Shown here: positions 1 to 11,524 of the stretch, one piece after another | Numbering within the stretch: the first letter of the stretch is position 1 | Layout: each line of letters starts with the position of its first letter | From: Boswellia sacra | Taxonomy: Eukaryota > Streptophyta > Magnoliopsida > Sapindales > Burseraceae | Length of the DNA stretch: 64,000 nucleotides | NCBI GenBank assembly: GCA_013180625.2 | Contig: SNVD02002464.1 | Span: forward strand, 62,001-126,000 | Reading direction: 5' to 3' | Made by a program: the position numbers and the translations under genes | Notes under the pieces: model-generated | The model's input: the letters and a program-made list of their open reading frames with translations, nothing else | Databases searched by the model: none | What the model was told of the DNA's origin: nothing

Positions 1-37
1 CCTGAGTTGATTAAATTGTTGGTTGCATTTTGTTATG

Positions 38-1605
38 AAAGATGCACTTGGCACGTCTTTAGAGGAAATTTGCAATGTTGTTCCAGGTGGCTGTCTTGTA
101 TTCTTCCCAAGTTATAAACTGATGGAGAAACTGAGCAAATATTGGCAAGAAATAGGTCAATAGTCTCGAGTGAATGTGAAGAAACATCTTTTTGTGGGTA
201 AGGACTTCATACCTCTTTTAGTTGATGTCCTTCAATATATATTTCATTAAATGTACATTTTTTGGGTTATGTTTTACACTTTTTTAGCCATTTCTCTTTG
301 AAGTTAAATTGTTTAATGAAGGCCTGATAATGCCTTTTTTTCTTTTTGGGGTTAGTGCAGAGCCAAAAGGAGGAAGCCAGGAAGATTTTGAGCTCATTTT
401 GAAGGATTACCATGAGTCAATTTCTCAAGGCAACAGACCTGCTACTGGGAAAAAGAGAAGGGTTAGGAAAGCTGGCGTTAGTCAGTTAGATAAAATCGAG
501 TCTCATAAACATGCTAAAATGGAAGGAGCTGGTTTTCTTGCAGTTTGCCGAGGAAAGTTGTGAAACTTGTATTCCATACTTGAATATTGTTATCCCTTAC
601 TTCTTGGTGGTAAAGAGACCAGGCCACTTCACTTTGAAAATATAGGATTATCATTGGGTTGCAAGTTCAAAAGATATACCTTTTTTTTGTTCAATTTCAT
701 TTTGCATCAACTTTAATTGCTACGTTTACTTGCAGGTTTCAGAAGGGATTGACTTTAGTGATGATAATGCTCGAGTGGTTGTATCCTTTTTCCCTCCTAA
801 AATTTTAAATGCCAAGTGTTTGAAATTCTTTAATATCAGGTGTTTTATCAGATCTTAAAGCCACTTTAGCACATAAAATTATTCCCACTAAGGAAAAATT
901 GAAATATTGTTCATCTCTAGTACCTTGGAGGCAGGTTAACTCAGCCAACATGACTCTTAATAGGATTTCAACTGATAATGCTAGTAACACTAGTTCTCAT
1001 TGATTTTGTAAGTACTGCTAGCAGTTTTGAGTCAAAATCTGTTCAATTCAATTGCAATATGGTTGTCATTGTTCATTTGATGGTATTTGACCACAATCTA
1101 TAACTCCTTAACCGTCTCATATAGTTGTTGGCATTCCATTTCCAAACATGTGAGAAAACTTGTTCTGAACTGAATTTTTTTTTCAAATATAAATTATTCA
1201 ACTATGTTGGTCATAATGGCTGATTTGTTTGAACTTCTTATCAGAAATGATATTCAAGTTTCATTGAAGAGGAGATATAATGATACATATAAATCAACAA
1301 AAAAGCTTCTAAGTGGTAACGAGTGGTACTACCACCAAGCATTTCGAGCGCTAAATCAAGCTATAGGTAAATGTTTACTTTGCATTTGTCAGTTATTTTG
1401 GGTGGTATGTTTATCAGGTGATTATTCACCACGCCCAGCATGACGTTCAGATTGTATGTGTGAGACACAGATGGCTTTTTTTTTTTAATTGTTTTTGGCA
1501 TTATTGATTATCTAAATTAGGTGTACTATGATGTTAACTGCCTTTTACTCTTTTTAGGGCGCTGTATACGACATAGGTTTGATTATGGAGCCATCATCTT
1601 GTTAG
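38..1605 (+). pseudogene. FANCJ: FANCJ/RAD3-type DNA helicase, C-terminal fragment with introns
   Basis: Pieces of an XPD/FANCJ superfamily-2 helicase (interstrand crosslink repair, nucleus) occur as separate exons: about 38-197 (DALGTSLEEICNVVPGG), 358-557 (EPKGGSQEDFELILKDY, GNRPATGKKRRVRKAG), 736-780 (VSEGIDFSDDNARVV), about 1122-1147 (VGIPFPN), 1245-1366 (NDIQVSLKRRYNDTYK, SGNEWYYHQAFRALNQAIG) and 1558-1605 (RCIRHRFDYGAIILL). These are the conserved C-terminal helicase motifs V-VI. Most exon ends keep GT/AG. Two breaks are visible: an in-frame TAG at 161-163 where the family has Trp (GQWSR), and a lost GT donor after the Lys codon at 555-557. The N-terminal half lies left of the window or is absent, and the C-terminus after motif VI is missing. 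I regard it as a captured, non-functional fragment. Family assignment is firm; capture is inferred. Confidence 0.85.
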
Positions 1606-2048
1606 GTAACTATTCCAAAATTCAATTGATTGTAACACTTGCCTCAAATCAAATTGCTTCCTTAAATTTGCATTGATCTTAGCATTATTAAATTATTAGC
1701 CATTCACTCCCTTTAATTCAGTTTTTCTAATATTATTATTACCCATTGTTTTTGTAATATACTAATAGTATTCTTTTGCAATTGTTTTTCTAATATTATT
1801 CAGTTTTTTAGCACAACCATTTGATTCATGTGACAACCAGTTTCTTTTCTTGCACGTTTCATTTCATCAATAAAGTTGGGAGAAGACGGCCCCTCTTATA
1901 TTGATGGAAAATTTTTTGATTCAGATTGATGTATGAATGCAATAGGTTTCCATTTGACAGCTTTTTAGGACAATGAGATCTGTTTAAGTGTAAATTTAGT
2001 AGAAACTTTTGGCCTTTGAATCGGCTTTTTTTTTTCTAAATTTAAATA
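1606..2048. other. AT-rich spacer, intron remnants
   Basis: There is no coding similarity. It begins with the GT donor after the last helicase exon and ends at the copia target-site copy. The junction between the helicase fragment and the Myb fragment must lie here, but it leaves no visible mark. Confidence 0.5.
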
Positions 2049-2053
2049 TGTCT

Positions 2054-3942
2054 TGTTGACCCAGGTACCACAATCCAACAGGGGGGGTGAATTGGGTTTT
2101 TATTTGTCAAAACGGATTTAGAAAACTTTTCTTGAAAGATCAAAATTAGTTTACTCTTTCTTTAAGAATAAAGGTGAAGAAGATGTAAATAGAAGTTGTC
2201 TAAGATGCAATCAAGAGAATAGCAATAATAAACAATCACAAGTGCAAGTAAACATAAAAAGGATAGGGATAGAGAGAGTGCAAACTCAATTTACGTGGTT
2301 CGGCAAACCTTGCCTACGTCCACGGGCTCCTAGCTCCACGAGCTAAGCTTTCCACTAAGCTGTAAAAATCTTTACAACTTGCTTGATGAACAACCTCACG
2401 AAAACTTTTTTCTTCAACCCTTGATAACACCACACCAAGAGTTTTTCTTGATGAACAACCTCACCAAGGCAACTTTCTTCAACTCTTGATAACACCACAC
2501 CAAGAGTTCTTCTTGATGACAACCTCACCAAGGCAACTTCCTACAACCCTTGATAACACCACACCAAGAGTTCTTCTTGATGACCTTCAACCCTTGATAA
2601 CACCACACCAAGAGTTCTTCTTGATGATCTTCAACCCCTGATAACACCACACCAAGAGTTCTTCTTGATGAACAACCTCACCAAGGCAACTTTCTTCAAC
2701 TCTTGATAACAACACCCTAAGAGTTCTCTCAAGAATAACTTTTTATCCTTTATAGGAAGATCATACTCACCACAATACAAGAACAAGGATAATTTTTACA
2801 ATAAAAGTACAACTCTCTTCAAAGAGTAGATAAAGAATATAAAAGCTCTCTAGACTTGATATTTCTCTTGTTTTTTGCTTGATAGATGCTTCTCTTGCTC
2901 TTTCTGAATGCATGGGAGAAGGGCTCCTTTTATAGGCAAATGAAATGAACTTAATCAAGTGAAGACACCATCTCCAAATTTTCTACCCACCATAAAAACT
3001 ATAATCTTTTCTACCATTTTTGTCAATATTTCGTTTGAAATTTGAAAATCTGCAAAACATAAAAGATCTGCACATTTGAATAATCTTTTCAATGCATCAA
3101 GAATCAAGTCATTTAGATATCTGTAACTCAAGATATGGCCAAAACACCATTCAGTGCTCATGTGACTTGATTTTTCTTTCTTGTGTCAGTCCACTGAATT
3201 GAATGATAATTCTGTCAGCATTATGCTTGAAATTTGAATTTATTCAAAGCATAAAAATTTGTATATTTGAATAAGCTTTCCAAAACATTATGAATTAAAG
3301 AATTTCGATATCTCTATCTTAAGATATGGCCAAAACACCATTCAGTGCTCATGTGAGTTGATTTTTCTTCCTTGTGTCAGTCCACCGACTTGCATGTCAA
3401 TTATGTCAGCCTTCCATTTGAAATTTGAATTTATTCAAAACATATTAAATGTGCCTTATTAAGTCACTTTCCAATTTCATAAGAATCAAATGATTTGGAT
3501 ATTTGTAGCTCAAGATATGTCTAAAAGAGGATTCAGTGCTCATGTCAGCTACTTCTATTTATCTTTCAAATTGCATGATGATTTGGACGACCTTACACTT
3601 GAAATTTGAATTTCTTTAAAACATATAAAATGTTATAAATTGAGTAAGCTCTCCAAATGCTTAAGAATCACATCATTTGGACATTTGTAGAGAAATATAT
3701 GACCAATTGATTGAACATTACTCATGTGTCACATTTCTTGAATCAAACCTTGTTCTTAAACTTTGGTGCCTTAACATGTAGTCTTCTCCTTAGCTTTAAC
3801 ACTTCATTTTAATAAGCCTCTTCTTGATTTTATAATTATTTCAATGATCTTAGTCTTGCACATAAATAAACATGTTAGTAAATCTCAATTAATCAATGTA
3901 TATTGTTATTATCAAAATTATCATGTAGCCTTAGGGCTAACA
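2054..3942 (-). repeat. 3' LTR of the copia element (left copy, 1889 bp)
   Basis: It matches 8873-10611 line by line with few differences. It is about 150 bp longer than the right copy because it holds extra copies of an internal tandem repeat. Ends are TG...CA when read on the minus strand. Confidence 0.92.
2378..2740. repeat. Tandem repeat inside LTR
   Basis: Units contain AACCTCACCAAGGCAACTT, CTTGATAACACCACACC and AAGAGTTCTTCTTGATGA in varying combinations (full unit near 75 bp, short unit near 45 bp). The left LTR has about six units, the right LTR (about 9206-9400) about three. This accounts for most of the length difference between the LTRs. Confidence 0.8.
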
Positions 3943-3960
3943 ATTTCTCCCTTTTTTATG
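3943..3960 (-). promoter_or_regulatory. Polypurine tract of copia element
   Basis: The sequence beside the left LTR reads, on the minus strand, AAAAAAGGGAGAAAT followed directly by the LTR start TGTTAGCCC. This is the normal plus-strand priming site. Confidence 0.75.
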
Positions 3961-4237
3961 ATGACAAACCATTGATTGCTTTAAAATAAGATCTAAAATC
4001 AAGAATGAAAATAAAATCAAGAATAAATAAAAAGATGGCACTTGTTATGAATATAAGCAATCCAACCATTTCTCCCCCTTTTTTTATCATCAAAAAGATG
4101 TAATCAAATTAACTACTCCCCCTAAATATATTCTCCCCCTTAACATATGCTACCATTCAAAGAATATCATATAAAAGAAAAATTAAGACATATCCAACAT
4201 GCCTAATTCTCTTCTAATTATGTAAAATCTATCTTGA
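3961..4237 (-). other. copia 3' noncoding region, site of RT/RH deletion
   Basis: A short A/T-rich stretch with several CCCCTT runs (GGGGAG purine runs on the minus strand) typical of copia 3' untranslated sequence. The roughly 1.5-2 kb expected for RT and RNase H is missing between 4238 and here. Confidence 0.6.
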
Positions 4238-5679
4238 CTAAGGCGTTTGGTCATATTTGGGTCTAGGGACTAATTCCCAAACTTGATTTCTCTCAAATTG
4301 GTTTAATTCTTCTTGCATAGCCAAAATCCAACTTTCGTCATTTTCGGCTTCTTTGAAAGATTTTGGTTCAAATTGAAAGACAAATGAAAAATGATTACAA
4401 AAGTTCCTAAAAGAAGATCTAGTTCTCATACCTTGTGATGGTTCACCAATAATGAGATCTTTAGGTTAAGCTTTTGCGTACCTCCATTCCTTTGGTAATT
4501 CTTGTGAAGAATCAATTACTTCCTCAAGCTTTTCTTGTTGAAGTTGTAATTCATTTGGCTCTTTTCATCAAGCCTTAATTCCTTCATTTGCCTTTCTACC
4601 TCAACAATATCATCATCTAAATTCTTTGAAGAAATCACATTAGTTTCATCAAATTCAACATGCATAAAATCTTCAATAGTAAGAGTCTTTTTGTTAAAAA
4701 CTCTATATGCCTTACTATGGTTGGAGTAGCCAACAAAAATTCCAACATCGACTTTTGCATCAAATTTTTCAAGGTTATCCTTGGTGTTTAAAATAAAACA
4801 TTTACATCCAAAAACTTTAAGAAATCCAATGTTGGGTTTTCTTCCTTTCCAAAGTTCATAAGGAGTTTTCTTTATTAAAGCTCTAAAATTGGCTCTATTG
4901 ATTATAAAGCATGCGGTATTAACGGCTTCGACCTAAAAATATTTTGACAAATTATTTTCAAGTAACATGGTCCTAGCCATTTCTTGGATAGTCCTATTTT
5001 TCCTCTCAACAACACCATTTTGTTGTGGAGTTTTAGGTGCGAAAAAATTATATATGTTCAAAACCATTTTTATCACAAAGATTTACGAATGCAACATTGT
5101 CTACTTCACCACCATGATCACTCATAATGGACACAATAAAATACCCTTTGTGATTTTGGATTCTTTTTGTAAATTTTGAAAAAGGTTGTGTGGCCTCATT
5201 TTTAGTTTTCAAGAATAACACCCAAGTGAATCTTGAATAATCATCCACAATAACAAAAATATAATACTTTCCACCAAGGCTTTGAGTTCTTGATGGTCCA
5301 AATAAATCCAAATGAAGTAATTGTAGAGGTTTATTTGTTGAAATAAATTTCTTTTGTTTAAAAAAAGAAAAGTTCTTACTTGTTTTCTAAATTGACAAGC
5401 ATCACAAATCTTATCCTTTTCAAATTTTATTCTTGGAAAACCATCAACTAAATCATTTTTAGAAATTTTTGAAATTGTGTCCATGCTAGTATGACCTAAT
5501 CTTCTATGCCATAACCAAGCATCATGATTAACAATGAAACAATTTTTCACATGATCATAAATATCAATTGTATAAATATCACCACATCTATTACCAATAA
5601 ATAATATCTTATTGTTACTAACATCCTTAATGACACATCTATTAGGTTCAAAAATAACAAAATATCCCTTATCACACAA
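4238..5679 (-). pseudogene. copia pol remnant: GAG-pre-integrase, integrase, RT stub
   Basis: Read on the minus strand, 5679-5310 holds the zinc-binding pre-integrase segment (LWHRRLGHTSMDTISK, then CDACQFRKQ). The 5311-5048 frame holds the integrase core start (MDLFGPSRTQSLGG, VDDYSRFTWVLFLKTKNEA, SDHGGE), giving Asp residues of the DDE core. Further frames to about 4600 carry the core end and VFVGY-type C-terminal sequence. The 4429-4238 frame has FKEAENDESWILAMQEELNQ and NQVWELVPRPKY, the linker and first residues of reverse transcriptase. Frameshifts separate these blocks and RT proper is gone, so no active polyprotein is possible. Confidence 0.85.
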
Positions 5680-5890
5680 TTAACTAGTGCTAATCAAATC
5701 ATGTTTCAAACCATTAACAAGTAAAACATTTTTAATAATAGGTGAAGAAGGGTTACCAATAATACCATGTTCGATTACCCTTCCTTTGGCATTATCACCG
5801 AAGGTCACATGTCGTCCTCTCTTCATGATTAATCTTGAGAACTTGGAGACATCTCCGGTCATATGCCTTGAGCATCCACTATCTAAATAC
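5680..5890 (-). pseudogene. copia aspartic protease domain remnant
   Basis: On the minus strand the segment reads WYLDSGCSRHMTGD followed by FGDNAKGRVIEHG and NVLLVNGLKHDLISTS. The catalytic DSG triplet is at 5875-5883 and intact. The frame is broken from the upstream gag and stops at 5680. Confidence 0.85.
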
Positions 5891-7082
5891 CACTTGTGTT
5901 TGCCACTCCTTTGTCTCTACAATTAATATTAAAAGAGCGACTTTTTGGTACCCAAATGTTCTTGGGTCCTTGGGGGTTAGTTATGGTCCTTTTTGGAATC
6001 CATATTTGTTTCAAATTAGGATTTCTCTTAATGTAACAAGAATGCATTTTGTGTCCTTTTCTTCCATAATAATTACATGAATGATTATGATTATTCCTAG
6101 AAAATGCATAAACAAAATAGTTTTTAAAATACTTTTGATTTTTATGACTTTTATATCCTAACCCTCTTTTATCAAAAACACACCTTTGGTTTTGTAACAT
6201 AGAATTCAAATTTTTTGTGCTTTTTGTAAAACTATCAACAATATTTCTTAAGTCATTATTTTCCTTTTTCAAAATAACATTTTCTTTCTCTAATTTATCA
6301 AAATCCTTTTGTTTTAAAATCTCATTTTTAGTTTTTAAAAAATGTATTTGACTTTCCAAACTTTCAAAATCTTTTTGCTTTAAAATTTCATTTTCATTTT
6401 CTAAAGCTTCATTTATTTCCACCAACTCTTCTAATTGAGATAACATGATTTTTGACTTCTTTTTAAAAGCATTGATTTTTGAATTTTGTTTATCAACTTG
6501 CACATGTAAATTTTGGAATGCTTCAAGTAATTCATCATATGAAAGCTTAGGATTATGGTTTAGAATACTTATCTCATTTTCTCTTAAAGCCATGAAGCAC
6601 ATGTTTGCCACTTTGCAATCTCTTCATTCTCCTTCAAGGTGATTTCATGAGTTATGAGAGAACCTATAAGTTCTTCTAATGGTAGTTTGGTGAGGTCCAT
6701 TGCTTCTTGAATTACCGTCACCTTTGGCTCTCAAGATTTTGGTAGACATCTAAGAATCTTTATCACCATTTCAACATCAGAATAAGATTTACCAAGCGAT
6801 TTCAAACTATTAATAATATCCGTAAATCTAGTAAACATTTCAGAAATTGATTCATCCGATTTCATCTTAAAAAGCTCATAACTATGAACTAGCATACTAA
6901 TTTTGGATTCTTTAACTTGACTAGTTCCTTCATGAGTTACTTCAAGTGTGTGCCATATTTCTTGTGCCGTAGAACAAGTAGATATTCTATTAAACTCATT
7001 TTTATCTAGAGCACAATACAGCACATTCATAGCTTTAGCATTCAAACTCAATTTCTTTTTATCATCTTCACTAAACTCTTTA
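5884..7082 (-). pseudogene. copia Gag, middle and C-terminal part
   Basis: The 7051-6731 frame contains the capsid segment (LNAKAMNVLYCALDKNEF, STCSTAQEIWHTLEVTHEG, MFTRFTDIINSLKSLGKSY). The next frame (6611-5883) has a long Lys/Glu-rich coiled coil and a CCHC zinc knuckle (CNYYGRKGHKMHSC) followed by IWIPKR and NIWVPK repeats. Stops and frameshifts break it near 6730 and 6611. With the solo LTR removed, this part continues directly from the N-terminal piece at 8620-8817. Confidence 0.85.
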
Positions 7083-7087
7083 GGTTC

Positions 7088-8614
7088 TGATGAACACTTA
7101 AATATGCATGTTTAATAAGAATTTAGTTCATCATATTGCATTAATAGTGTCATTAAATTCCTCAACTTAAGCATATTTGTAGCATTTGCATCTTTGGAAT
7201 TAATTCCTCTTAATTTTGGTTTTGTTACAGGTTCGGTAAAATGGGCATAACTCTCTATTTATAGATCAGAATGGTGCAATTCTTAATGTTTTGAAAGCTG
7301 ATTCAATTGTCTACAAGATTGCATTTCACAAGTATCATCAAATTCGGGCTCTTAGTGGACCAAAATTGGGCTTGAAGTGAACCCATCTATAGTCTCGACT
7401 CAGTCTGACCAAGCCTCAGTATTTGGACAGTATCTCTCAAAATACGTATCCAAATTGTGCAAATCAATATGTTCTAGAAAGCTGAGAGAAATATCTACAA
7501 CTTTCATGAAAACATGTGATTAAAATTCACAACATTTCGATGTCAAAATTGATGGTCAAAGTCGGTGCCTAATGATCCCAATTGTCAAAGATATTTACAA
7601 CTAAATTTGACAATTATGCCCTTGTAATTTGACAAGTTTGCCCCTGGATGTATCTATAAATAGAGGTGCCTTGTGACCCATTAGGACATCTTGGCCTTGG
7701 CTGGAAAATTTTGGCTTTGGCTAGGATCTTGTATTGTGTTTTGTGTGTTTATGTTATTAATGAATTTCCTTTTTCTTGCATTTTATTTTCTTTATATTAT
7801 AATGTTCTTCTAATTTCTCTTTTGCTAAGGTGAAAGGGTGAAACCCTTGATATGAGAATAAGGATTCTCTAACCCTTAATATGTGCTTAATAATCTTAAT
7901 CTTATAATGTTTATTCAATATGATTTATATTTAATTTCTTAATCAAACTTGACACCACTCGTAAAGTGAAGGTCTTGATCCATTGTTGACAATCCTTGGC
8001 ACATCAAATGCTTGGATCCTTTCTAGATGATGTATGGTTCTTCCTTACTGACACAAATCTAGTTAGGAACCTTGATTTGTTGTAGACATATGATGATTGG
8101 CACATTGGATGCTTGAACCAATTTACAAGAAGTGGTATAAATATTGGTAATGAAACAAATATAATTCATATAACTAAAATGGGTTAATTATCCTTATTTG
8201 AAATATCAAGGGTGGATCCCCTAACCTTTGCCTTCATTGTTATTGTGTTAATTCCTCTTGTATTTTAATTATTCTATTGTTTATGAACTTTTTATTTTAT
8301 TTACTATGGTAGGTTCTACCACCTAATGAAATTGTTCTTTAATTTACTATGGTTGGTTATACCACCTATTTCCATGGATGGTTTTACCTCCTCTTGCTTT
8401 TTGTTTTATATTGGAATGGTCGGTAATACCACCTACCATCTTATATACTTGTTGATATTATCATGTCACCTCTTTGAATCATCCATATCACATTTATTTA
8501 GCTTATAATTTGTAACGCTTAAATTCTCTTCCTCGTGGATCGACCCCGGTCTCACCGGGTTTTATTACTTCGACACTCCTATACTTGGGAGACAATCCTT
8601 TTTCGGATGTGTCA
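7088..8614. mobile_element. Solo LTR inserted in copia gag
   Basis: A 1527-bp segment starts TGATGAACACTT and ends GGATGTGTCA, and is flanked by a perfect 5-bp duplication GGTTC (7083-7087 and 8615-8619). Removing it with one duplication restores the gag reading (LKEP then KEFSEDDKKKLSLNAKAM). A TATA box (TATAAATAG, 7655-7663) and A/T-rich downstream sequence fit an LTR promoter on the plus strand. No internal coding region is present, so it is a solo LTR left by LTR-LTR recombination. Length and style suggest a Ty3/gypsy family, not assigned. Confidence 0.82.
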
Positions 8615-8619
8615 GGTTC

Positions 8620-8817
8620 TTTAAGCATGCATTCCCCATTTTCAATTTTGGTAGGAACAAAAGGTCCTTCCAAAACAATAGACCACAAATCATAATCAAA
8701 AGATTTCAAGAAAATACTCATTTTAGTTTTCCAATAAGAGTAATCACTTCCATTAAAAAATGGAGGTCTAGAGATAGAAAGTCCCTCAACATATGAAGTT
8801 GAATTAAAAGTTGCCAT
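8620..8817 (-). pseudogene. copia Gag, N-terminal part
   Basis: It starts MATFNSTSYVEG and continues SISRPPFFNGSDYSYWKTKM and FDYDLWSIVLEGPFVPTK, the usual plant copia gag start (DUF4219/UBN2-like). The reading is interrupted after LKEP by the solo LTR. The start lies about 55 bp downstream of the right LTR, as expected. Confidence 0.88.
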
Positions 8818-8858
8818 AGCTAAAAAATCGATTAAGATTTAAAAAATTGAGCAACCTT

Positions 8859-8870
8859 GCTCTGATACCA
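8859..8870 (-). promoter_or_regulatory. Primer binding site, initiator Met tRNA type
   Basis: On the minus strand the sequence two bases inside the 5' LTR is TGGTATCAGAGC, the standard copia site complementary to the 3' end of initiator Met tRNA. Confidence 0.92.
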
Positions 8871-8872
8871 CT

Positions 8873-10611
8873 TGTTGACCCAGGTACGGCAACCCAAGAG
8901 AGGGGGTGAATTGGGTTTTTATTTGTCAAAACGGATTTAGAAAACTTTTCTTGAAAGATCAAAATTAGTTTACTCTTTCTTCGAGAATAAAGGTGAAGAA
9001 GATGTAAATAGAAGTTGTCTAAGATGCAATCAAGAGAATAGCAATAATAAACAATCACAAGTGCAAGTAAACATAAAAAGGATAGGGATAGAGATAGTGC
9101 AAACTCAATTTACGTGGTTTGGTAAACTTTGCCTACGTCCACGGGCTTCTAGCTCCACGAGCTAAGCTTTCCACTAAGCTATAAAAATCTTTACAACTTG
9201 CTTGATGAACAACCTCACCAAGACTTTTTCCTTTAACCCTTGATAACACCACACTAAGAGTTCTTCTTGATGAACAACCTCACCAAGGCAACTTCCTTCA
9301 ACTCTTGATAACACTACACCAAGAGTTCTTCTTGATGAACAACCTCACCAAGGCAACTTCCTTCAACCCTTGATAACACCACACCAAGAGTTCTCTCAAG
9401 GATAATTTTTTATCCTTTATAAGAAGATCTCACTCTCACCACAATACAAGAACAAGGATAATTTTTACAACAATAGTACAACTCTCTTCAAAGAGTAGAT
9501 AAAGAATATAAAAGCTCTCTAGACTTGATATTTCTCTTGTTTTTTGCTTGATAGATGTTCTCTTGCTCTTTCTGAATGCATGGGAGAAGGGCTCCTTTTA
9601 TAGGCAAATGAGATGAACTTAATTAAGTGAAGACACCATCTCCAAATTTTCTGTCCACCATAAAAACCGTAATTTTGTATACCATTTTTGTTAATGTTTC
9701 GTTTGAAATTTGAAAATATGCAAAACATAAAAGATCTACACATTTGAATAAGATTTCCAACGCATCAAGAATCAAGTCATTTGAATATCTGTAGCTCAAG
9801 ATATGGCCAAAACACCATTCGGTGCTCATGTGACTTGATTTTTCTTTCTTGTGTCAGTCCACCGAATTGAATGATAATTCTGTCAGCATTTTGTTTGAAA
9901 TTTGAATTTCTTCAAAACATAAAAGATCTGCATATTTGAATAAGCTTTCCAAAACATTATGAATCAAAGAATTTTGATATCTCTATCTTAAGATATGGCC
10001 AAAACACCATTCAGTGCTCATGTGAGTTGATTTTTCTTCCTTGTGTCAGGCCACCGACTTGCATGTCAATTATGTCAGCATTCCATTTGAAATTCGAATT
10101 TATTCAAAATATTAAATATGCCTCATTAAGTCAGCTTTCCAATGCCATAAGAATCAAGTGATTTAGATATTTGTAGCTCAAGATATGTCCAAAAGAGTAT
10201 TCGGTGCTCATGTCAGCTGCTTCTATTTGTCTTTCAACTTGCATGATGATTTGGACGACCTTACACTTGAAATTTGAATTTCTTTAAAACATATAAAATG
10301 TTATAAATTGAGCAGGCTTTCCAAAGGCTCAAGAATCATGTCATTTGGACATTTGTAGAGAAATATATGTCCAATTGATTAAACATTGCTCATGTGTCAC
10401 ATTTCTTGAATCAAACCTTATTCTTAAACTTTGGTGCCTTTAACATGTAGTCTTGTCCTTAGCTTCAACACTTCATTTTAATAAGGCTCTTCTTGATTTT
10501 ATAATTATTTCAATGATCTTAGTCTTGCACATAAATAAATATGTTAGTAAATCTCAATTAATCAATGTGTATTGTTATCATCAAAATTATCATGTAGCCT
10601 TAGGGCTAACA
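8873..10611 (-). repeat. 5' LTR of the copia element (right copy, 1739 bp)
   Basis: Direct repeat of 2054-3942, adjoining the PBS. It contains a series of diverged modules with 'TCAAGATATGGCCAAAACACC' style text (for example near 9800, 9990 and 10175), so the LTR itself has an internal repeated structure of about 190 bp. Confidence 0.92.
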
Positions 10612-10639
10612 TGTCTTACATTGGTAAACTTCTTTATAG

Positions 10640-11420
10640 TGGGATGATTCGATTGATGACTCATCGGGAGGACCATCCAATCGTTCAGACAGATATCACT
10701 TGCCTAGCCCAAAGAGGATGACTGTTTCTCCATTGAAAAAGCATGAAATCACCAAATTTTCTAAAAGGAGAAAAAAGAAAAAGTGGAGCCTAGAGGAAGA
10801 AGACGTTTTAAAGAACGGCATGCAAGAGTATGTTTTTCTGTTAAGGCAAAGATTGAAATATCTGGATTTCGTGTTCATCTGGGTTTGTTCATTTCTATTT
10901 AAAGCGTTGCATCTCTAAGTGTGTTTCCACATCCTCTTTTACTCTCTATATGTTTTTATATTTGTGTGTTTCTATGTGTGTATTTTTCAATAAATAAATT
11001 GGTGAGGTGGAGGTGGGGTTTTTGTTAGGGGTTGTGATCAATTACTATTGAATTATATTGATGCCCGTATATCAAAAACTCAAAGAGGGTTTTGGCTTTA
11101 AAATTATACAAGGACTAGGATTCCATTTGACTGATTATTGCTTCAGCTCTTGTGCAAGTTACAGGACTTATTATATTTGACCAGCTAATGCTCTTTTGAA
11201 CTCTGATTCTTTTCTTTCTGGTGAAGGTTTGGTATGGGAAACTGGAAGATCATCCTCAAATCGAACCCTCAAACATTTGTAGAGAGAACTGAAGTCATTT
11301 TTCTGTATACCCATCTTCAATCTCTTTGTCACTTTGCTTTATTATTGTTGTTGTTGTTATTGGTGTCGGAATTCATTATTCTCAGGTTGATTTGAAGGAC
11401 AAGTGGAGGAACATGACGCG
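10640..11420 (+). pseudogene. Telobox Myb (telomere-repeat-binding-like) C-terminal fragment
   Basis: Three exon pieces follow an AG acceptor at 10638-10639. The first (10640-10830) encodes SPLKKHEITKFSKRRKKKKW and SLEEEDVLKNGMQE, the start of a SANT/Myb helix. The second (about 11233-11296) reads MGNWKIILKSNPQTFVERTEV. The third (11386-11420) reads VDLKDKWRNMTR, the telobox signature. In intact proteins these three pieces form one Myb domain that binds TTTAGGG telomere repeats in the nucleus. The second piece is out of frame by one base relative to its acceptor. The rest of the gene is missing, so I call a captured fragment. Confidence 0.78.
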
Positions 11421-11524
11421 GTACCCTTAGATTACCACCTTATTTTTATATATCCCTCATTACCTCAAATACCTTTTTGGTCTTGTTTACCCTATAGTGT
11501 CCTTGTTCAAAAAATTAAGGGTTT

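Larger units (their letters stand above)
2054..10611 (-). mobile_element. Ty1/copia LTR retrotransposon, RT-less, with nested solo LTR
   Basis: Two long direct repeats (2054-3942 and 8873-10611) begin TGTTGACCC and end GGGCTAACA. The element is flanked by a perfect 5-bp target duplication TGTCT (2049-2053 and 10612-10616). Protein domains and primer sites all read on the minus strand: PBS next to the right LTR, then gag, protease, integrase, and a polypurine tract beside the left LTR. The reverse transcriptase and RNase H domains are absent: pol stops just after the N-terminal RT phrase WELVPRPKYDQTP near 4240 and passes straight into 3' noncoding sequence. The gag is split by a 1527-bp solo LTR. 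It is therefore non-autonomous, with frameshifts and stops besides. Integrase precedes the RT remnant, which is the copia order. It inserted between two captured host-gene pieces. Confidence 0.93.

Noticed and set aside
2767..3161. Minus-strand open frames in the copia LTR (also 9519-9829)
   Set aside because: Repeated in both LTRs, no domain, and expected by chance in AT-rich LTRs.
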